DNA of 64,000 bases from CG1-02-35-72 sp045046885. GTDB lineage: Bacteria; Bacteroidota; Bacteroidia; Flavobacteriales; Flavobacteriaceae. The translations under genes were made by a program, and so were the position numbers. This document shows, piece after piece, positions 42,628 through 51,465 of this stretch (positions are counted from its first letter, which is position 1; every line of letters begins with the position of its first letter). A model generated the notes under the pieces. That model was not told where the DNA came from. It saw nothing but the letters and a program-made list of their open reading frames with translations, and ran no database searches. The stretch covers positions 62,001-126,000 of the forward strand of contig JASFYX010000009.1 in NCBI GenBank assembly GCA_045046885.1, given 5' to 3'.

Positions 42628-45387
42628 TTAAAATCTGTAATAAAAGTTTAAATAAAAGGTTGTACCATATCCGTACCAATAGCGGGGACCAAATAAAGGC
42701 TTGGCTTTATCTTGATCTTCTTTTAATCGGGTAAAATTAGCATTACGCGATTGTTCAAAGCCTCCCGATTTATAAGTGGTATTGGTTATATTGTTAACAC
42801 TGGCAAAAAAGCCAACGCTTTTGCCGTAAGCTATACGCCAAGATTTTCCGGCAATGGCATTTAACAAATAATAAGGATGGAATTCTTCTTGACGTAATAA
42901 GTTATCTACCACATCTTGAGTAGCGCCATCAAACGGTTGATTAGTCAACGGATTAATTGTAAAGTTGGCTGTTCTGGTTATAGACGATATTCCCAAATAA
43001 CTTTGTGTTAAATAATTGCCGGTTACACTTACAAACCAAAAATGAGGATCGCGATATTCAACACCAAGAGAATAGGCTTTTTGAGGACCTACAGCTAATT
43101 TGTAATTTTTAAGAAAAGCTGTTCCTAAATTGGTTACACCAAACTCATCGGCAGATAAAAATAACTGTGGATTATTAGCATAAGTATGTTGTCCTACAGC
43201 CGCAACGCCCGTTAATTTTATTGTGGGTGTTATTTGCGCTTCTATACCAAACTCACCGCCAAAATTTAGACGATCTGAGCCTGTTAATATTTGTGATAAG
43301 AAAAACGAATCGTTAGAAGCGTCGGTTATACCAGGAAGTGTTATGCCTTGTGCAAAGAAAAAGCCTATTTCGGTAACATTTTGTGTTTTGGTGTAATAAC
43401 CTGATAATTTTGCTTTTATAATAGGAGACCTAAAAATATAGCTGGCATCTAAAGCCGTTGTCTTTTCGTTAGAAAGGTTGGGGACAATATCGTGATTGAC
43501 ACGGACATTAGCAAAAGAATTTCTCAAATTAGGAGCGCGTGTGCCATACGAGGCATTGACGTTTATTAAATGACGCCCCGTTATTTTATAAGTAAATCCA
43601 CCCTTTACACTTTGTGGATAAAAGACGTTTTCTTTTCCTTTTCCAAAAGAGTTGCCAATATATTTACCATTTTCGTATTTACCGCTACGCCAAAAATTGA
43701 CATAAGATGATTTTGCGGCTAAGTAAAAATCAACTTTTTTATAAGTAAATTGTAACTGTGCAAATAAATCGTAAGTACGTTGGTTTAGATTGTAATTATA
43801 TAAAAATCTATCGCCAGCAAGCACTGTACGATTGGGGTTATTAATGTCAGTTTGCGCTTCTATACCTGTAGAAAAGTCGTCTAAATCTAGAAAGTTTGTC
43901 CCTCCTAACAAGTCTTGCATTAAACCGAAGTTTTGTGACACCAAATTTCTATAATTAAATGCCATATTTAAGGTCACATGATCACCAAGGTTATTAGCAT
44001 AAGTAGAATTAAAAGACCACAATCTGTCGTCTGTACGGTCTTCGTATAAATAATAAAGAGAACTGCCATGGTTTTTATTTACAGCATAAAGATTATCCCA
44101 ATTTATCTGACTATAACTAGGATTCGTTAAAAAACGCTCTGTTGCTAAATCGGCTTGATCTTGACTGTAACGGTCTAAAAAATAACTGGGTAAATAGCGG
44201 TAGTATTCTGGATTAGGATTAGGCGCATTAGAATAACCTATACGGCTGTTTCCTAATTTTCCAAATTGATAAGAAAGTGTTGTATTTAAGCTGGAATTGT
44301 CATCAATTTTCCAAAAATCACTTAACAAAAACACAGGCTCTTCTATATTCTTAACGCGTGAATTACGTTTTTTACCTCCTTGAAAACCCCAATAAGTATT
44401 GTAAGTCCGTCCTTTTAAGTCGAATAACTCACCTGTATTAGGGGATGATTTGCCACGTCTGTTAGAAGCGTCAAAAGCTGTAAAATTTACACTGTGTTTA
44501 TCATTTATCTTTTTCTCTACAGCGATGAAAAAAGAGTTAGCATCGTAAAAAGTACCATCAAAATGACCTTCTGTAGCCCAACGTCTTCCCATAGAGAATA
44601 CATAAGACCAGCCTTTAGCACTAATACCAGAGGCATAAGTTGCCATTAAACGATTGCTGTAATTGGTGTTTGTAGCCGAAGAAGATAAACTAATACCTTT
44701 TCTAAAAGCAGAGGCACGCACATTAAAATTTGTTGTACCAAGCAAGCCTCCAAAGGTGTATTGATTAGGCGAAAGCCCTCCTTTAAAATCGCGATTACGC
44801 ATGACGTCGTTTAAACCACCCCAATTACTCCATTGAGGTCTGCCATCGTAAAACTTGTTCATTTCAACACCATTAATTAATATGGTACCATTGTTAGAAT
44901 CGTAACCTCTAACACGAAAACGGGCTTGACCAAATTGGAAAGCGGCTACATTTAAAAAGGCATCTCTAGAAGCTTGTAGAAGCCCCGAAGTGTTTTCTGA
45001 GCCACCATTACCATCTTCTGATAAATCGTTATCGGTTAACGAAATTAAGCCGTCCTCATCTTGAGAAGTGATTTCTTCATATAGCATTACGCTACCCAAA
45101 TCAACGGTTTCACCAGATTTTATGACCACAGGAAATTGTTGCGGTTCAAATCCGTTAAGTTCAATTATCACAATCTGATTACCAACAGGCACTTGTGATA
45201 CGTTAAAATTTCCTGACGTATCAGAAAAAATTGAAATCTTAGTGTTTTTAATAAGGATGTTAACACCTTTAATTGGACTGGCGTCATTCGCTTGTAAAAC
45301 GATGCCTTTTACAGTGCCAAAATCTTGTGCAAAAGAAGTATAAACAACCCCTAGAAATAGACTGAGAAAAAATAAGGTTTTTTTCAT
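42628..45387 (-). CDS. TonB-dependent receptor with carboxypeptidase-like regulatory domain
   Basis: 919-residue outer-membrane transporter: signal peptide (about 1-20), CarboxypepD_reg-like domain (about 23-110; GTVKGIVLQANDASPIKGVN), an acidic linker (SQDEDGLISLTDNDLSEDGN), plug (about 135-235; ARFRVRGYDSNNGTILINGV) and barrel ending YLNFYYRF. The acidic linker is unlike the usual TonB box. Upstream of the DUF5689 gene and divergent from a secreted EEP hydrolase. Substrate unknown. Confidence 0.87.
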   Translation of the reverse strand: MKKTLFFLSLFLGVVYTSFAQDFGTVKGIVLQANDASPIKGVNILIKNTKISIFSDTSGNFNVSQVPVGNQIVIIELNGFEPQQFPVVIKSGETVDLGSVMLYEEITSQDEDGLISLTDNDLSEDGNGGSENTSGLLQASRDAFLNVAAFQFGQARFRVRGYDSNNGTILINGVEMNKFYDGRPQWSNWGGLNDVMRNRDFKGGLSPNQYTFGGLLGTTNFNVRASAFRKGISLSSSATNTNYSNRLMATYASGISAKGWSYVFSMGRRWATEGHFDGTFYDANSFFIAVEKKINDKHSVNFTAFDASNRRGKSSPNTGELFDLKGRTYNTYWGFQGGKKRNSRVKNIEEPVFLLSDFWKIDDNSSLNTTLSYQFGKLGNSRIGYSNAPNPNPEYYRYLPSYFLDRYSQDQADLATERFLTNPSYSQINWDNLYAVNKNHGSSLYYLYEDRTDDRLWSFNSTYANNLGDHVTLNMAFNYRNLVSQNFGLMQDLLGGTNFLDLDDFSTGIEAQTDINNPNRTVLAGDRFLYNYNLNQRTYDLFAQLQFTYKKVDFYLAAKSSYVNFWRSGKYENGKYIGNSFGKGKENVFYPQSVKGGFTYKITGRHLINVNASYGTRAPNLRNSFANVRVNHDIVPNLSNEKTTALDASYIFRSPIIKAKLSGYYTKTQNVTEIGFFFAQGITLPGITDASNDSFFLSQILTGSDRLNFGGEFGIEAQITPTIKLTGVAAVGQHTYANNPQLFLSADEFGVTNLGTAFLKNYKLAVGPQKAYSLGVEYRDPHFWFVSVTGNYLTQSYLGISSITRTANFTINPLTNQPFDGATQDVVDNLLRQEEFHPYYLLNAIAGKSWRIAYGKSVGFFASVNNITNTTYKSGGFEQSRNANFTRLKEDQDKAKPLFGPRYWYGYGTTFYLNFYYRF

Positions 45388-45484
45388 AAAATAAAATTAT
45401 TTTTTGCTTTTAAAAAAGCCCACTAATTTACGACTTTAGATGTTATTAAAATAAAATTTAACATTATTTCTTGGATATAAAATG

Positions 45485-45492
45485 TAACTTTG
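45485..45492 (+). promoter_or_regulatory. -7 box (TAACTTTG) of the EEP nuclease gene
   Basis: Exact TAnnTTTG match 26 bp before the ATG at 45519. No -33 box at standard spacing. Confidence 0.45.
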
Positions 45493-45518
45493 AGCTACTT
45501 TTTTAAAATTATAAAATA

Positions 45519-46565
45519 ATGATGCTTAAAAAAACATTAACAATCTGTTTATTAGCAATATGCGCGTTAGTATTTTCGCAAAATAAAACTAAGAAATTCA
45601 ATATAAGAACAGTTGCTTTTTACAATGTAGAAAACTTGTTTGACACCATTCACAATCAGAGATACGATCAAGATCGTACACCAACCGGTAAAGACCATTA
45701 TACGTCTAAAGTATATTGGGATAAAATTAATCACATGGCGCGTGTTATTTCAGAAATAGGTGTCTCTAAAGCTAAAAATAGCCCTACAATTATGGGTTTA
45801 GCGGAAGTAGAAAATAGAACTGTTGTACAAGATTTATTAAATACAAAATATTTAAAAAATAAAGGCTATGGGATAATCCACTATGATTCACCAGACGAAC
45901 GTGGTATAGATGTCGCTTTTATTTATTTAAAGCGCTATTTTAAACCTGTAAGTCAGTCTAAACACGCCCTATATTTAAAACGCTCTAACGGTAAACGAGA
46001 TTATACACGTGACCAACTACTTGTTTCGGGAATTTTAGATGGCGAATTGATTCATATAATTGTCAACCACTGGCCGTCTAGAAGTGGAGGTGAAGCTAGA
46101 AGCCGACCAGGAAGAGCCGCCGCCGCCGCCTTAAATGTTAAGATTATTGATTCGTTGCAAAAGATAAACCCAAAAGCCAAAATTATTACTATGGGCGATT
46201 TAAATGACGACCCTATTAGTCCGAGTTTAAAAAAGGTTTTAAAGACTGTTGGCGTAAAATCAAAATTGAAACAAAAATCTATGTTTAACCCTATGGAAAG
46301 TCTTTTTAAAAACGGCAATGGCACTTTGAATTATCGCGATAATCTGAATTTGTTTGACCAAATAATTATCAGCGCCCCTTTTGTGTCGAAAGATTATAGT
46401 TCTTATCGCTTTTACTCAGCTAATATTTACAACCCTTCTTATATAATAAGTAAAGAGGGGCGCTATAAAGGTTACCCTTTTAGGAGTTACTCTTACAGCA
46501 ATTATATGGGTGGTTATAGCGACCATTACCCTGTGTATATTTATCTGATAAAAGAAAAGAAATAA
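45519..46565 (+). CDS. Secreted endonuclease/exonuclease/phosphatase family protein
   Basis: Exported metal-dependent phosphodiesterase of the DNase I-like EEP fold, 348 residues. It has a signal peptide (about 1-21, ending VFSQ) and intact active-site motifs: FYNVENLFD, LAEVEN (metal Glu), NHWPSRSGG (His), MGDLNDDP (Asp-Asn) and the C-terminal GYSDHYPV (Asp-His). Substrates in this family include DNA, RNA, nucleotides and phospholipids. Divergent from the DUF5689/TonB pair, with which it may act in phosphate or nucleic acid scavenging. Converges with radA without overlap. Confidence 0.88.
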   Translation: MMLKKTLTICLLAICALVFSQNKTKKFNIRTVAFYNVENLFDTIHNQRYDQDRTPTGKDHYTSKVYWDKINHMARVISEIGVSKAKNSPTIMGLAEVENRTVVQDLLNTKYLKNKGYGIIHYDSPDERGIDVAFIYLKRYFKPVSQSKHALYLKRSNGKRDYTRDQLLVSGILDGELIHIIVNHWPSRSGGEARSRPGRAAAAALNVKIIDSLQKINPKAKIITMGDLNDDPISPSLKKVLKTVGVKSKLKQKSMFNPMESLFKNGNGTLNYRDNLNLFDQIIISAPFVSKDYSSYRFYSANIYNPSYIISKEGRYKGYPFRSYSYSNYMGGYSDHYPVYIYLIKEKK

Positions 46566-47921
46566 TTAGAACAGTGCCTTAATAACATCTTCTACGCGAG
46601 AGGCTTTAAGTATTGTTATTTTGTGTTTTGAAGTATTGACTTTAGTAAATTTAGAAACTAAAATAGCTTCAAAACCTAGTTTTTCGGCTTCTAAAATACG
46701 TTGTTCAATACGGTTAACAGGACGGATTTCACCCGCCAAGCCCACCTCTGCTGCAAAACAGTAATTTTGCGGAATAGCCTTGTCTTGATTAGAAGATAAA
46801 ATAGCGACAATAACCGCCAAATCTATAGCAGGGTCGTCAACACTTATACCACCAGCAATATTTAAAAAGACGTCTTTAGCACCCAACTTAAAGCCGGCAC
46901 GTTTTTCTAATACCGCGAGCATCATATGGAGGCGTTTGATATTATAGCCCGTTGCCGAGCGTTGCGGCGTGCCGTAAACAGCAGTACTTACCAAAGCTTG
47001 GACTTCTATCATAAAAGAGCGTTGCCCTTCTTGAGTGGCCGCAATAACAGAGCCGCTGAGCGAAGCGTCTTTTTCAGAAATAAGCAATTCAGACGGATTT
47101 AAAACTTCGCGCAAGCCACTTTGCTGCATTTCGTAGATACCGAGTTCAGAAGTAGCACCAAACCTGTTCTTTTGAGCGCGTAAGATGCGGTATAAATGGT
47201 TGCGGTCGCCTTCAAATTGTAAAACCACATCAACCATGTGTTCTAAAATTTTAGGACCAGCTATAGTGCCTTCTTTAGTTATATGACCTATTAAAATGAC
47301 GGGCGTATTTGTTTCTTTGGCAAATTTTATCAGTTCAGCTGCTGATTCACGAATTTGTGATACGCTTCCCGGCAAAGCCTCAATACTGTTTGTGTAGAGT
47401 GTCTGAATAGAATCTATCACTACAACTTCAGGACGTGTTTCTTCAATAGCACTAAATATTTGTTGTGTATTTGTTTCGGTTAAAACCAAGCAGTTTGAAT
47501 TATTGCCACCCAAACGCTCCCCCCGCATTTTTATTTGATTTTTGCTTTCCTCACCCGAGACATACAATACACGTTGCGGTAAATTAAGGGCTACTTGTAA
47601 TATGAGGGTTGATTTTCCTATACCGGGTTCACCACCTAATAGTACGACAGACCCTTTTACCAACCCGCCACCCAAAACAGCATCTAACTCTTTGTTATTT
47701 GTAATAATGCGATCTTCTTTGCTGATACTAATCTTGTTTATGGGTGTGGCTTTTTCTGAGCGTTTAGCACTGGGTGTTTGTTGCCAATTGCGTTTTACTT
47801 CTTTTTGAATGACTTCTTCAACAATAGAGTTCCATTGTCCACAAGAAGTACATTGTCCTAGCCATTTGGCGTGTTGTGCACCACAATTCTGACAGAAAAA
47901 AGTTGTTTTGGTTTTAGCCAT
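46566..47921 (-). CDS. radA: DNA repair protein RadA
   Basis: RecA-like branch migration helicase acting in recombination repair, 451 residues. It has an N-terminal zinc finger (CQNCGAQHAKWLGQCTSC, about 10-27), Walker A GGEPGIGKST (about 96-105), the KNRFG motif (about 250-254) that is the RadA hallmark, and a C-terminal Lon-protease-like domain. The conserved Walker B lies in EVVVIDSIQTL. It may have its own promoter, with a -7-type box TATATTTG on the minus strand at 47948-47941. Confidence 0.96.
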   Translation of the reverse strand: MAKTKTTFFCQNCGAQHAKWLGQCTSCGQWNSIVEEVIQKEVKRNWQQTPSAKRSEKATPINKISISKEDRIITNNKELDAVLGGGLVKGSVVLLGGEPGIGKSTLILQVALNLPQRVLYVSGEESKNQIKMRGERLGGNNSNCLVLTETNTQQIFSAIEETRPEVVVIDSIQTLYTNSIEALPGSVSQIRESAAELIKFAKETNTPVILIGHITKEGTIAGPKILEHMVDVVLQFEGDRNHLYRILRAQKNRFGATSELGIYEMQQSGLREVLNPSELLISEKDASLSGSVIAATQEGQRSFMIEVQALVSTAVYGTPQRSATGYNIKRLHMMLAVLEKRAGFKLGAKDVFLNIAGGISVDDPAIDLAVIVAILSSNQDKAIPQNYCFAAEVGLAGEIRPVNRIEQRILEAEKLGFEAILVSKFTKVNTSKHKITILKASRVEDVIKALF

Positions 47922-47940
47922 TTGATGTTTTAAAGGTACA

Positions 47941-47948
47941 CAAATATA
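47941..47948 (-). promoter_or_regulatory. -7 box of radA
   Basis: CAAATATA reads TATATTTG on the minus strand, 19 bp upstream of the radA start at 47921. It lies between the terminator of the upstream gene and radA. No clear -33 box. Confidence 0.45.
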
Positions 47949-47972
47949 AGAGAAAGATTAATTCTAGCACAT

Positions 47973-48005
47973 AAAAAAACGCAACGATTTTCGTTGCGTT
48001 TTTTT
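47973..48005 (-). terminator. Terminator of the T9SS-sorted protein gene
   Basis: A 15-bp perfect stem (AAAAAAACGCAACGA and its complement) with a 3-nt loop ends in T runs in either direction, 20 bp beyond the stop of the gene at 48026. Confidence 0.88.
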
Positions 48006-48025
48006 AAAAAGATATTCCAAAAAAC

Positions 48026-48646
48026 CTATTCTTGAGAAATAACTTTTAAAGATTTTTTAAAGTTTTCGCCTTTAATAAGGATAAAACTTACTTGGTATTT
48101 AGGGAGTTTAATATTTTGCGAAAAACCGTTTTGAACCCTAACATTTTCTTTGCTATATAACAATCTACCCACAACATCGTAAGCTTTTATAGAAGCTTGA
48201 CCATTATAGCCATTAATTTTTAGGGTATTATTAACATAATAGAATTGGATGTTTTTAGTAAAGTCATCAACAGCTAAAGTAGATTGTGTAAAACTATACG
48301 CTCCAGTATTCACGTTAAATGCAACATCCCAAGTACCGGCAACACCAGGAATATTAGCACCGCCACCTGCTGTACTTCCTATACCTGAAGGCCAAGCAGA
48401 ACCAGAAGTTGGGGCTCCCCATGCTGTTCCGCTCCAATTTTCATCTTGTCTAAATTTTATTTCTCCATCAGCAGCTAAAACCCATCCATTAAGAGTGTAG
48501 TTAACATCATCAGTTGTTGCTAGGGTGGCATCTGGAGCCCCCCAACCATTAAAGACACCAACTAAACCAATAGTATGGCCAGCTTGAGCGTTTGTAAATT
48601 GTAATGTGGCTATTAAAAATAAGCCAAAAAGTAGTTTTGTTTTCAT
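48026..48646 (-). CDS. Secreted protein with CBM-like domain and type IX secretion sorting domain
   Basis: 206 residues: signal peptide (1-20, ending TNAQ), a small carbohydrate-binding-like beta-sandwich (about 21-116; IGLVGVFNGWGAPDATL resembles the SusE/SusF-type outer-membrane starch-binding repeats), and a C-terminal T9SS type A sorting domain (about 130-206; NNTLKINGYNGQASIKAYDV, then VGRLLYS). It should therefore be exported by SprA/Gld-type machinery and attached or released at the cell surface. Unusually small for a T9SS cargo. Ligand inferred only from the domain. Confidence 0.82.
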   Translation of the reverse strand: MKTKLLFGLFLIATLQFTNAQAGHTIGLVGVFNGWGAPDATLATTDDVNYTLNGWVLAADGEIKFRQDENWSGTAWGAPTSGSAWPSGIGSTAGGGANIPGVAGTWDVAFNVNTGAYSFTQSTLAVDDFTKNIQFYYVNNTLKINGYNGQASIKAYDVVGRLLYSKENVRVQNGFSQNIKLPKYQVSFILIKGENFKKSLKVISQE

Positions 48647-48767
48647 AGTTATATATTTTTTGTTTACACAATATTAAATATTTTGCAATAGAATTCAGCA
48701 AAACTTAAGAAAAAGGCAATTACGAAAACGTTTTCGTGTTGATAAGTTATTAAATAAGCGGTTTTTT

Positions 48768-48806
48768 TCAAAAAAACAAAACCGTAATGTCAGAACATTA
48801 CGGTTT
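48768..48806 (-). terminator. Terminator of tRNA-Leu
   Basis: A 12-bp stem (AAACCGTAATGT 48779-48790 with ACATTACGGTTT 48795-48806) and a T-rich tail on the minus strand follow the tRNA by 5 bp. Confidence 0.85.
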
Positions 48807-48811
48807 AAAAG

Positions 48812-48895
48812 TACTTCAGGTGGGAATCGAACCCACACTCTCGTGAAAGAACTGGATTTTGAATCCAGCGCGTCTACCAATTCCGCCACTGAAGC
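48812..48895 (-). tRNA. tRNA-Leu (anticodon CAA)
   Basis: 84-nt tRNA on the minus strand. The acceptor stem GCTTCAG pairs with CTGAAGT (one G-U), with discriminator A. The D arm carries TGGTAGACGC. The anticodon stem CTGGA/TCCAG encloses TTCAAAA, giving anticodon CAA. A long variable arm follows, and GGTTCGAATCC is the T loop. CCA is not encoded. Long variable arm and A73 confirm a leucine tRNA. Terminator and promoter flank it. Confidence 0.97.
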
Positions 48896-48986
48896 TTGTT
48901 AGTGAGAATCTCTTAACTCTCTCAACTTCTCTTTCTCTAATCTAGTGTGTCGACCTACTGGCAGGCACTCAAGCTTTTTGAGAGTG

Positions 48987-49015
48987 CAAATATAATTGTT
49001 TTTAGACAAAAACAA
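48987..49015 (-). promoter_or_regulatory. tRNA-Leu promoter (TTG-N18-TATATTTG)
   Basis: On the minus strand TTG (49015-49013), an 18-bp spacer and TATATTTG (48994-48987). Transcription should begin near 48980, giving a leader of about 85 nt before the mature tRNA. Confidence 0.65.
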
Positions 49016-49084
49016 TTAATATATCTTTAAGGTTTATTTTAGATAAATAAGTTTATAAATAAAGCTCAAACTGTTATTATTTTT

Positions 49085-49092
49085 TACTTTTG
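49085..49092 (+). promoter_or_regulatory. -7 box (TACTTTTG) of the prs-rplY operon
   Basis: Exact TAnnTTTG match 49 bp before the prs ATG. No clear -33 box at standard distance. Confidence 0.4.
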
Positions 49093-49141
49093 TCTTGAAT
49101 TTCATGAAACACAAACAATACGCCATAACACAACTAACTAC

Positions 49142-50083
49142 ATGAAACAAAGAATTCCCAAGCCAAAAATATTTGCTTGCACACAAAGCATAGTATTAGC
49201 CACTCAAATTGCCAAAGCCTACGGAGCCGAACTCGGCCAAACAAATAAAACCATTTTCAGCGATGGCGAATTCCAAGTATCTTTTGAAGAATCAATTAGA
49301 GGGCGTCGTATATTTATTATCGGCTCTACTTTTCCAAATACAGATAATTTGATGGAAATGCTCTTGATGATTGATGCTGCAAAACGGGCCTCTGCACGTC
49401 ATATAACGGCTGTCATGCCTTACTTTGGTTGGGCACGTCAGGATAGAAAAGACAAGCCACGCGTCCCTATTGCAGCTAAATTAGTCGCCAATTTGTTGCA
49501 GGCTGCGGGCGCTACCCGTATTATTACAATGGATTTACACGCCGATCAAATTCAGGGGTTTTTCGAAAAACCTGTCGATCATTTATTCGCTTCCACTATT
49601 TTTCTACCTTATATAAAAGAACTCAATTTAGATAATTTAACCATTGCATCACCAGACATGGGCGGTTCTAAACGCGCTTATGCTTATTCAAAATTTTTAC
49701 ATAGCGATGTGGTTATTTGTTACAAGCAACGCAAAAAAGCCAATGTAATAGATAAAATGGAATTGATAGGAAAGGTTGAAGGACGTAATGTTATTATAGT
49801 TGATGATATGGTAGATACCGCAGGGACTTTGTGTAAAGCCGCCGAAGTTATGTTAGAACAAGGCGCTCTATCGGTCTTTGCCATCGCTACTCATGCCATA
49901 CTTTCTGGAAAAGCTCATGAGCGTATTAAAAACTCGAAATTAGAAGCCCTAATCGTGACTGATACTATCCCGCTTAAAGAGGAAAATTATAAAATAAAAG
50001 TTGTACCTTGCGCCACTTTATTCGCAGACGTGATGCATAAGGTTCACAACAATACATCAATAAGCGGACAATTTTTAATGTAA
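49142..50083 (+). CDS. prs: Ribose-phosphate pyrophosphokinase
   Basis: Makes PRPP from ribose 5-phosphate and ATP, feeding purine, pyrimidine, histidine, tryptophan and NAD synthesis. The PRPP-binding loop is VIIVDDMVDTAGTLCKA (about 218-234). The catalytic flexible-loop region contains YFGWARQDRKDKPR, and LHADQIQGFF matches the family. The 313-residue length is normal. In a pair with rplY, an order conserved in many Bacteroidota, 18 bp apart. Confidence 0.97.
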   Translation: MKQRIPKPKIFACTQSIVLATQIAKAYGAELGQTNKTIFSDGEFQVSFEESIRGRRIFIIGSTFPNTDNLMEMLLMIDAAKRASARHITAVMPYFGWARQDRKDKPRVPIAAKLVANLLQAAGATRIITMDLHADQIQGFFEKPVDHLFASTIFLPYIKELNLDNLTIASPDMGGSKRAYAYSKFLHSDVVICYKQRKKANVIDKMELIGKVEGRNVIIVDDMVDTAGTLCKAAEVMLEQGALSVFAIATHAILSGKAHERIKNSKLEALIVTDTIPLKEENYKIKVVPCATLFADVMHKVHNNTSISGQFLM

Positions 50084-50101
50084 ACAATAATTAATATAAT
50101 A

Positions 50102-50758
50102 ATGAAATCGATTACAATCAAAGGATCTAAAAGAGAAAGCGTAGGCAAGGTAGCAACCAAAGCCTTACGTAATGCTGACAAGGTGCCTTGCGTATTATAC
50201 GGAGGAGAACAAGTTATACACTTTGCAGCAGACGAAAAAGCATTTAAAGGCTTAGTGTACACACCAAATGTATATACAGCAAAGATTGAACTTGAAGACG
50301 GTCAAGTATTTGACGCTGTTTTACAAGATATTCAGTTTAGCCCAGTAACAGATAGGATTTTACACATAGACTTTTATCAACTTTTTGCAGGTAAACCTAT
50401 TACAATGAATATTCCTGTAAAATTAAAAGGTAATGCTCCAGGTGTTTTAAATGGCGGTTCGTTAGACTTTATTTTGCGTAAATTAAGTGTACGTGCACTT
50501 CCTAAAGACTTACCAGATTTTTTAACAGCTGATATTTCTGAATTAAAAATAGGTGATAAAGTATATGTTACTGAACTTGACAGTGAAGAATTAACATTAA
50601 ATCACTCAGACAATGCTGTTGTTGTTCAAGTAAGAATGGCCAGAGCAGCTATTGTTGAAGAAGAATTAGAAGGTGAAGAAGGTGTTGAAGGAGAAGAAGG
50701 TGCCGAAGGAGAAGAAGGCGCTGAAGCCGGAGCAGATACTTCAGCTAGTAAAGAATAA
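50102..50758 (+). CDS. rplY: 50S ribosomal protein L25/general stress protein Ctc
   Basis: 5S rRNA-binding protein L25 of the two-domain TL5/CTC type (218 residues). The N-terminal domain contains KRESVGKVATKALRNADKVP (about 8-27) and VLYGGEQ; the C-terminal beta domain includes GAPGVLNGGSLDF. A strongly acidic, low-complexity tail encoded by three 18-bp repeats (EGEEGx units) ends the protein. It follows prs and ends in a strong terminator. Confidence 0.95.
   Translation: MKSITIKGSKRESVGKVATKALRNADKVPCVLYGGEQVIHFAADEKAFKGLVYTPNVYTAKIELEDGQVFDAVLQDIQFSPVTDRILHIDFYQLFAGKPITMNIPVKLKGNAPGVLNGGSLDFILRKLSVRALPKDLPDFLTADISELKIGDKVYVTELDSEELTLNHSDNAVVVQVRMARAAIVEEELEGEEGVEGEEGAEGEEGAEAGADTSASKE
50669..50722 (+). 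repeat. Three 18-bp tandem repeats in the acidic tail of rplY
   Basis: Units at 50669-50686, 50687-50704 and 50705-50722 encode EGEEGV, EGEEGA and EGEEGA. Copies differ at a few synonymous bases. Length could vary between strains. Confidence 0.8.
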
Positions 50759-50778
50759 ATTTTATAAAACATTTTATT

Positions 50779-50817
50779 AAAAGCTTTTTGCTGGTTTGCC
50801 GGCAAAAAGCTTTTTTT
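50779..50817 (+). terminator. Terminator of the prs-rplY operon
   Basis: AAAAGCTTTTTGC (50779-50791) pairs with GCAAAAAGCTTTT (50802-50814) and is followed by a T-run, 21 bp after the rplY stop. Confidence 0.88.
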
Positions 50818-50830
50818 ATATCTTTACTTT

Positions 50831-51457
50831 ATGGATATTATAAAGTTTTTAAAAAGAACTATCTTTAAAAATGAATTGCAAACTGTAAAAATGAAAAAAT
50901 TTCTAATAGTTGGTTTAGGCAATATAGGGCAAGAATACATCAACACAAGACATAATATTGGTTTTAAAATTATTGATACACTTGCTGCTGAAAAAAGTAA
51001 AGCTTTTGAAACTTTAAAATTAGGAGACCTAACTCGTTTTAATTTTAAAGGACGCACATTTGTTTTATTGAAACCTTCTACTTATATGAATTTGAGCGGG
51101 AAATCTGTTAATTATTGGATGCAAAAAGAAAAGATTCAGTCCTCAAATTTGTTAATAGTCTGCGATGATATTAATTTAGAACTCGGCGCTATCAGATTAA
51201 AAGCAAAAGGGAGCGACGGTGGTCATAATGGCTTAAAAGATATTCAGAATATTTTGCAAACTAGTCAATATCCCAGATTGCGTTTTGGTGTAGGAGCCGA
51301 TTTTTCTAAAGGGAAACAAGTAGATTATGTTTTAGGGAATTGGCAAGAAGAAGAGTTATCTTTATTAAATGAAAGTATAAAAAAATCTTCTCAAGCTATT
51401 TTATCTTTTGGAACAGATGGTCTAAATAATACTATGAATAATTTTAATAACAAATAA
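50831..51457 (+). CDS. pth: Peptidyl-tRNA hydrolase
   Basis: Releases peptidyl-tRNA from abortive translation. GLGNIGQEYINTRHNIGF holds the catalytic His and Asn (GNIG instead of the common GNPG), and SDGGHNGLKDI is the second signature. STYMNLSGKSV also fits. The frame starts at 50831, giving an N-terminal extension of 20 residues before the classical start MKKFLIVGLGN (50891). Similar extensions are seen in flavobacterial members, so 50831 is retained; the shorter start remains possible. Confidence 0.93.
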   Translation: MDIIKFLKRTIFKNELQTVKMKKFLIVGLGNIGQEYINTRHNIGFKIIDTLAAEKSKAFETLKLGDLTRFNFKGRTFVLLKPSTYMNLSGKSVNYWMQKEKIQSSNLLIVCDDINLELGAIRLKAKGSDGGHNGLKDIQNILQTSQYPRLRFGVGADFSKGKQVDYVLGNWQEEELSLLNESIKKSSQAILSFGTDGLNNTMNNFNNK

Positions 51458-51465
51458 AATGTAAT

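Larger units (their letters stand above)
48896..49141. other. Intergenic region between tRNA-Leu and prs
   Basis: No gene seen. It contains a pyrimidine-rich stretch (48909-48944), an imperfect inverted repeat GCACTC/GAGTGC (48965-48987) in the tRNA leader, the tRNA promoter and the -7 box of prs. Confidence 0.6.

Noticed and set aside
42628..45387. SusC-type glycan receptor
   Set aside because: The receptor has a DUF5689 partner rather than a SusD homologue and lies next to a nuclease-type gene, so a glycan role is not supported.
48695..48889. Minus-strand 64-codon open frame over the tRNA region
   Set aside because: It reads through tRNA-Leu and its terminator; the tRNA fits every position, so the frame is a chance reading.
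48909..48944. Pyrimidine-rich stretch in the tRNA leader as a small RNA gene
   Set aside because: Low-complexity only; no hairpin terminator or promoter apart from that of the tRNA.
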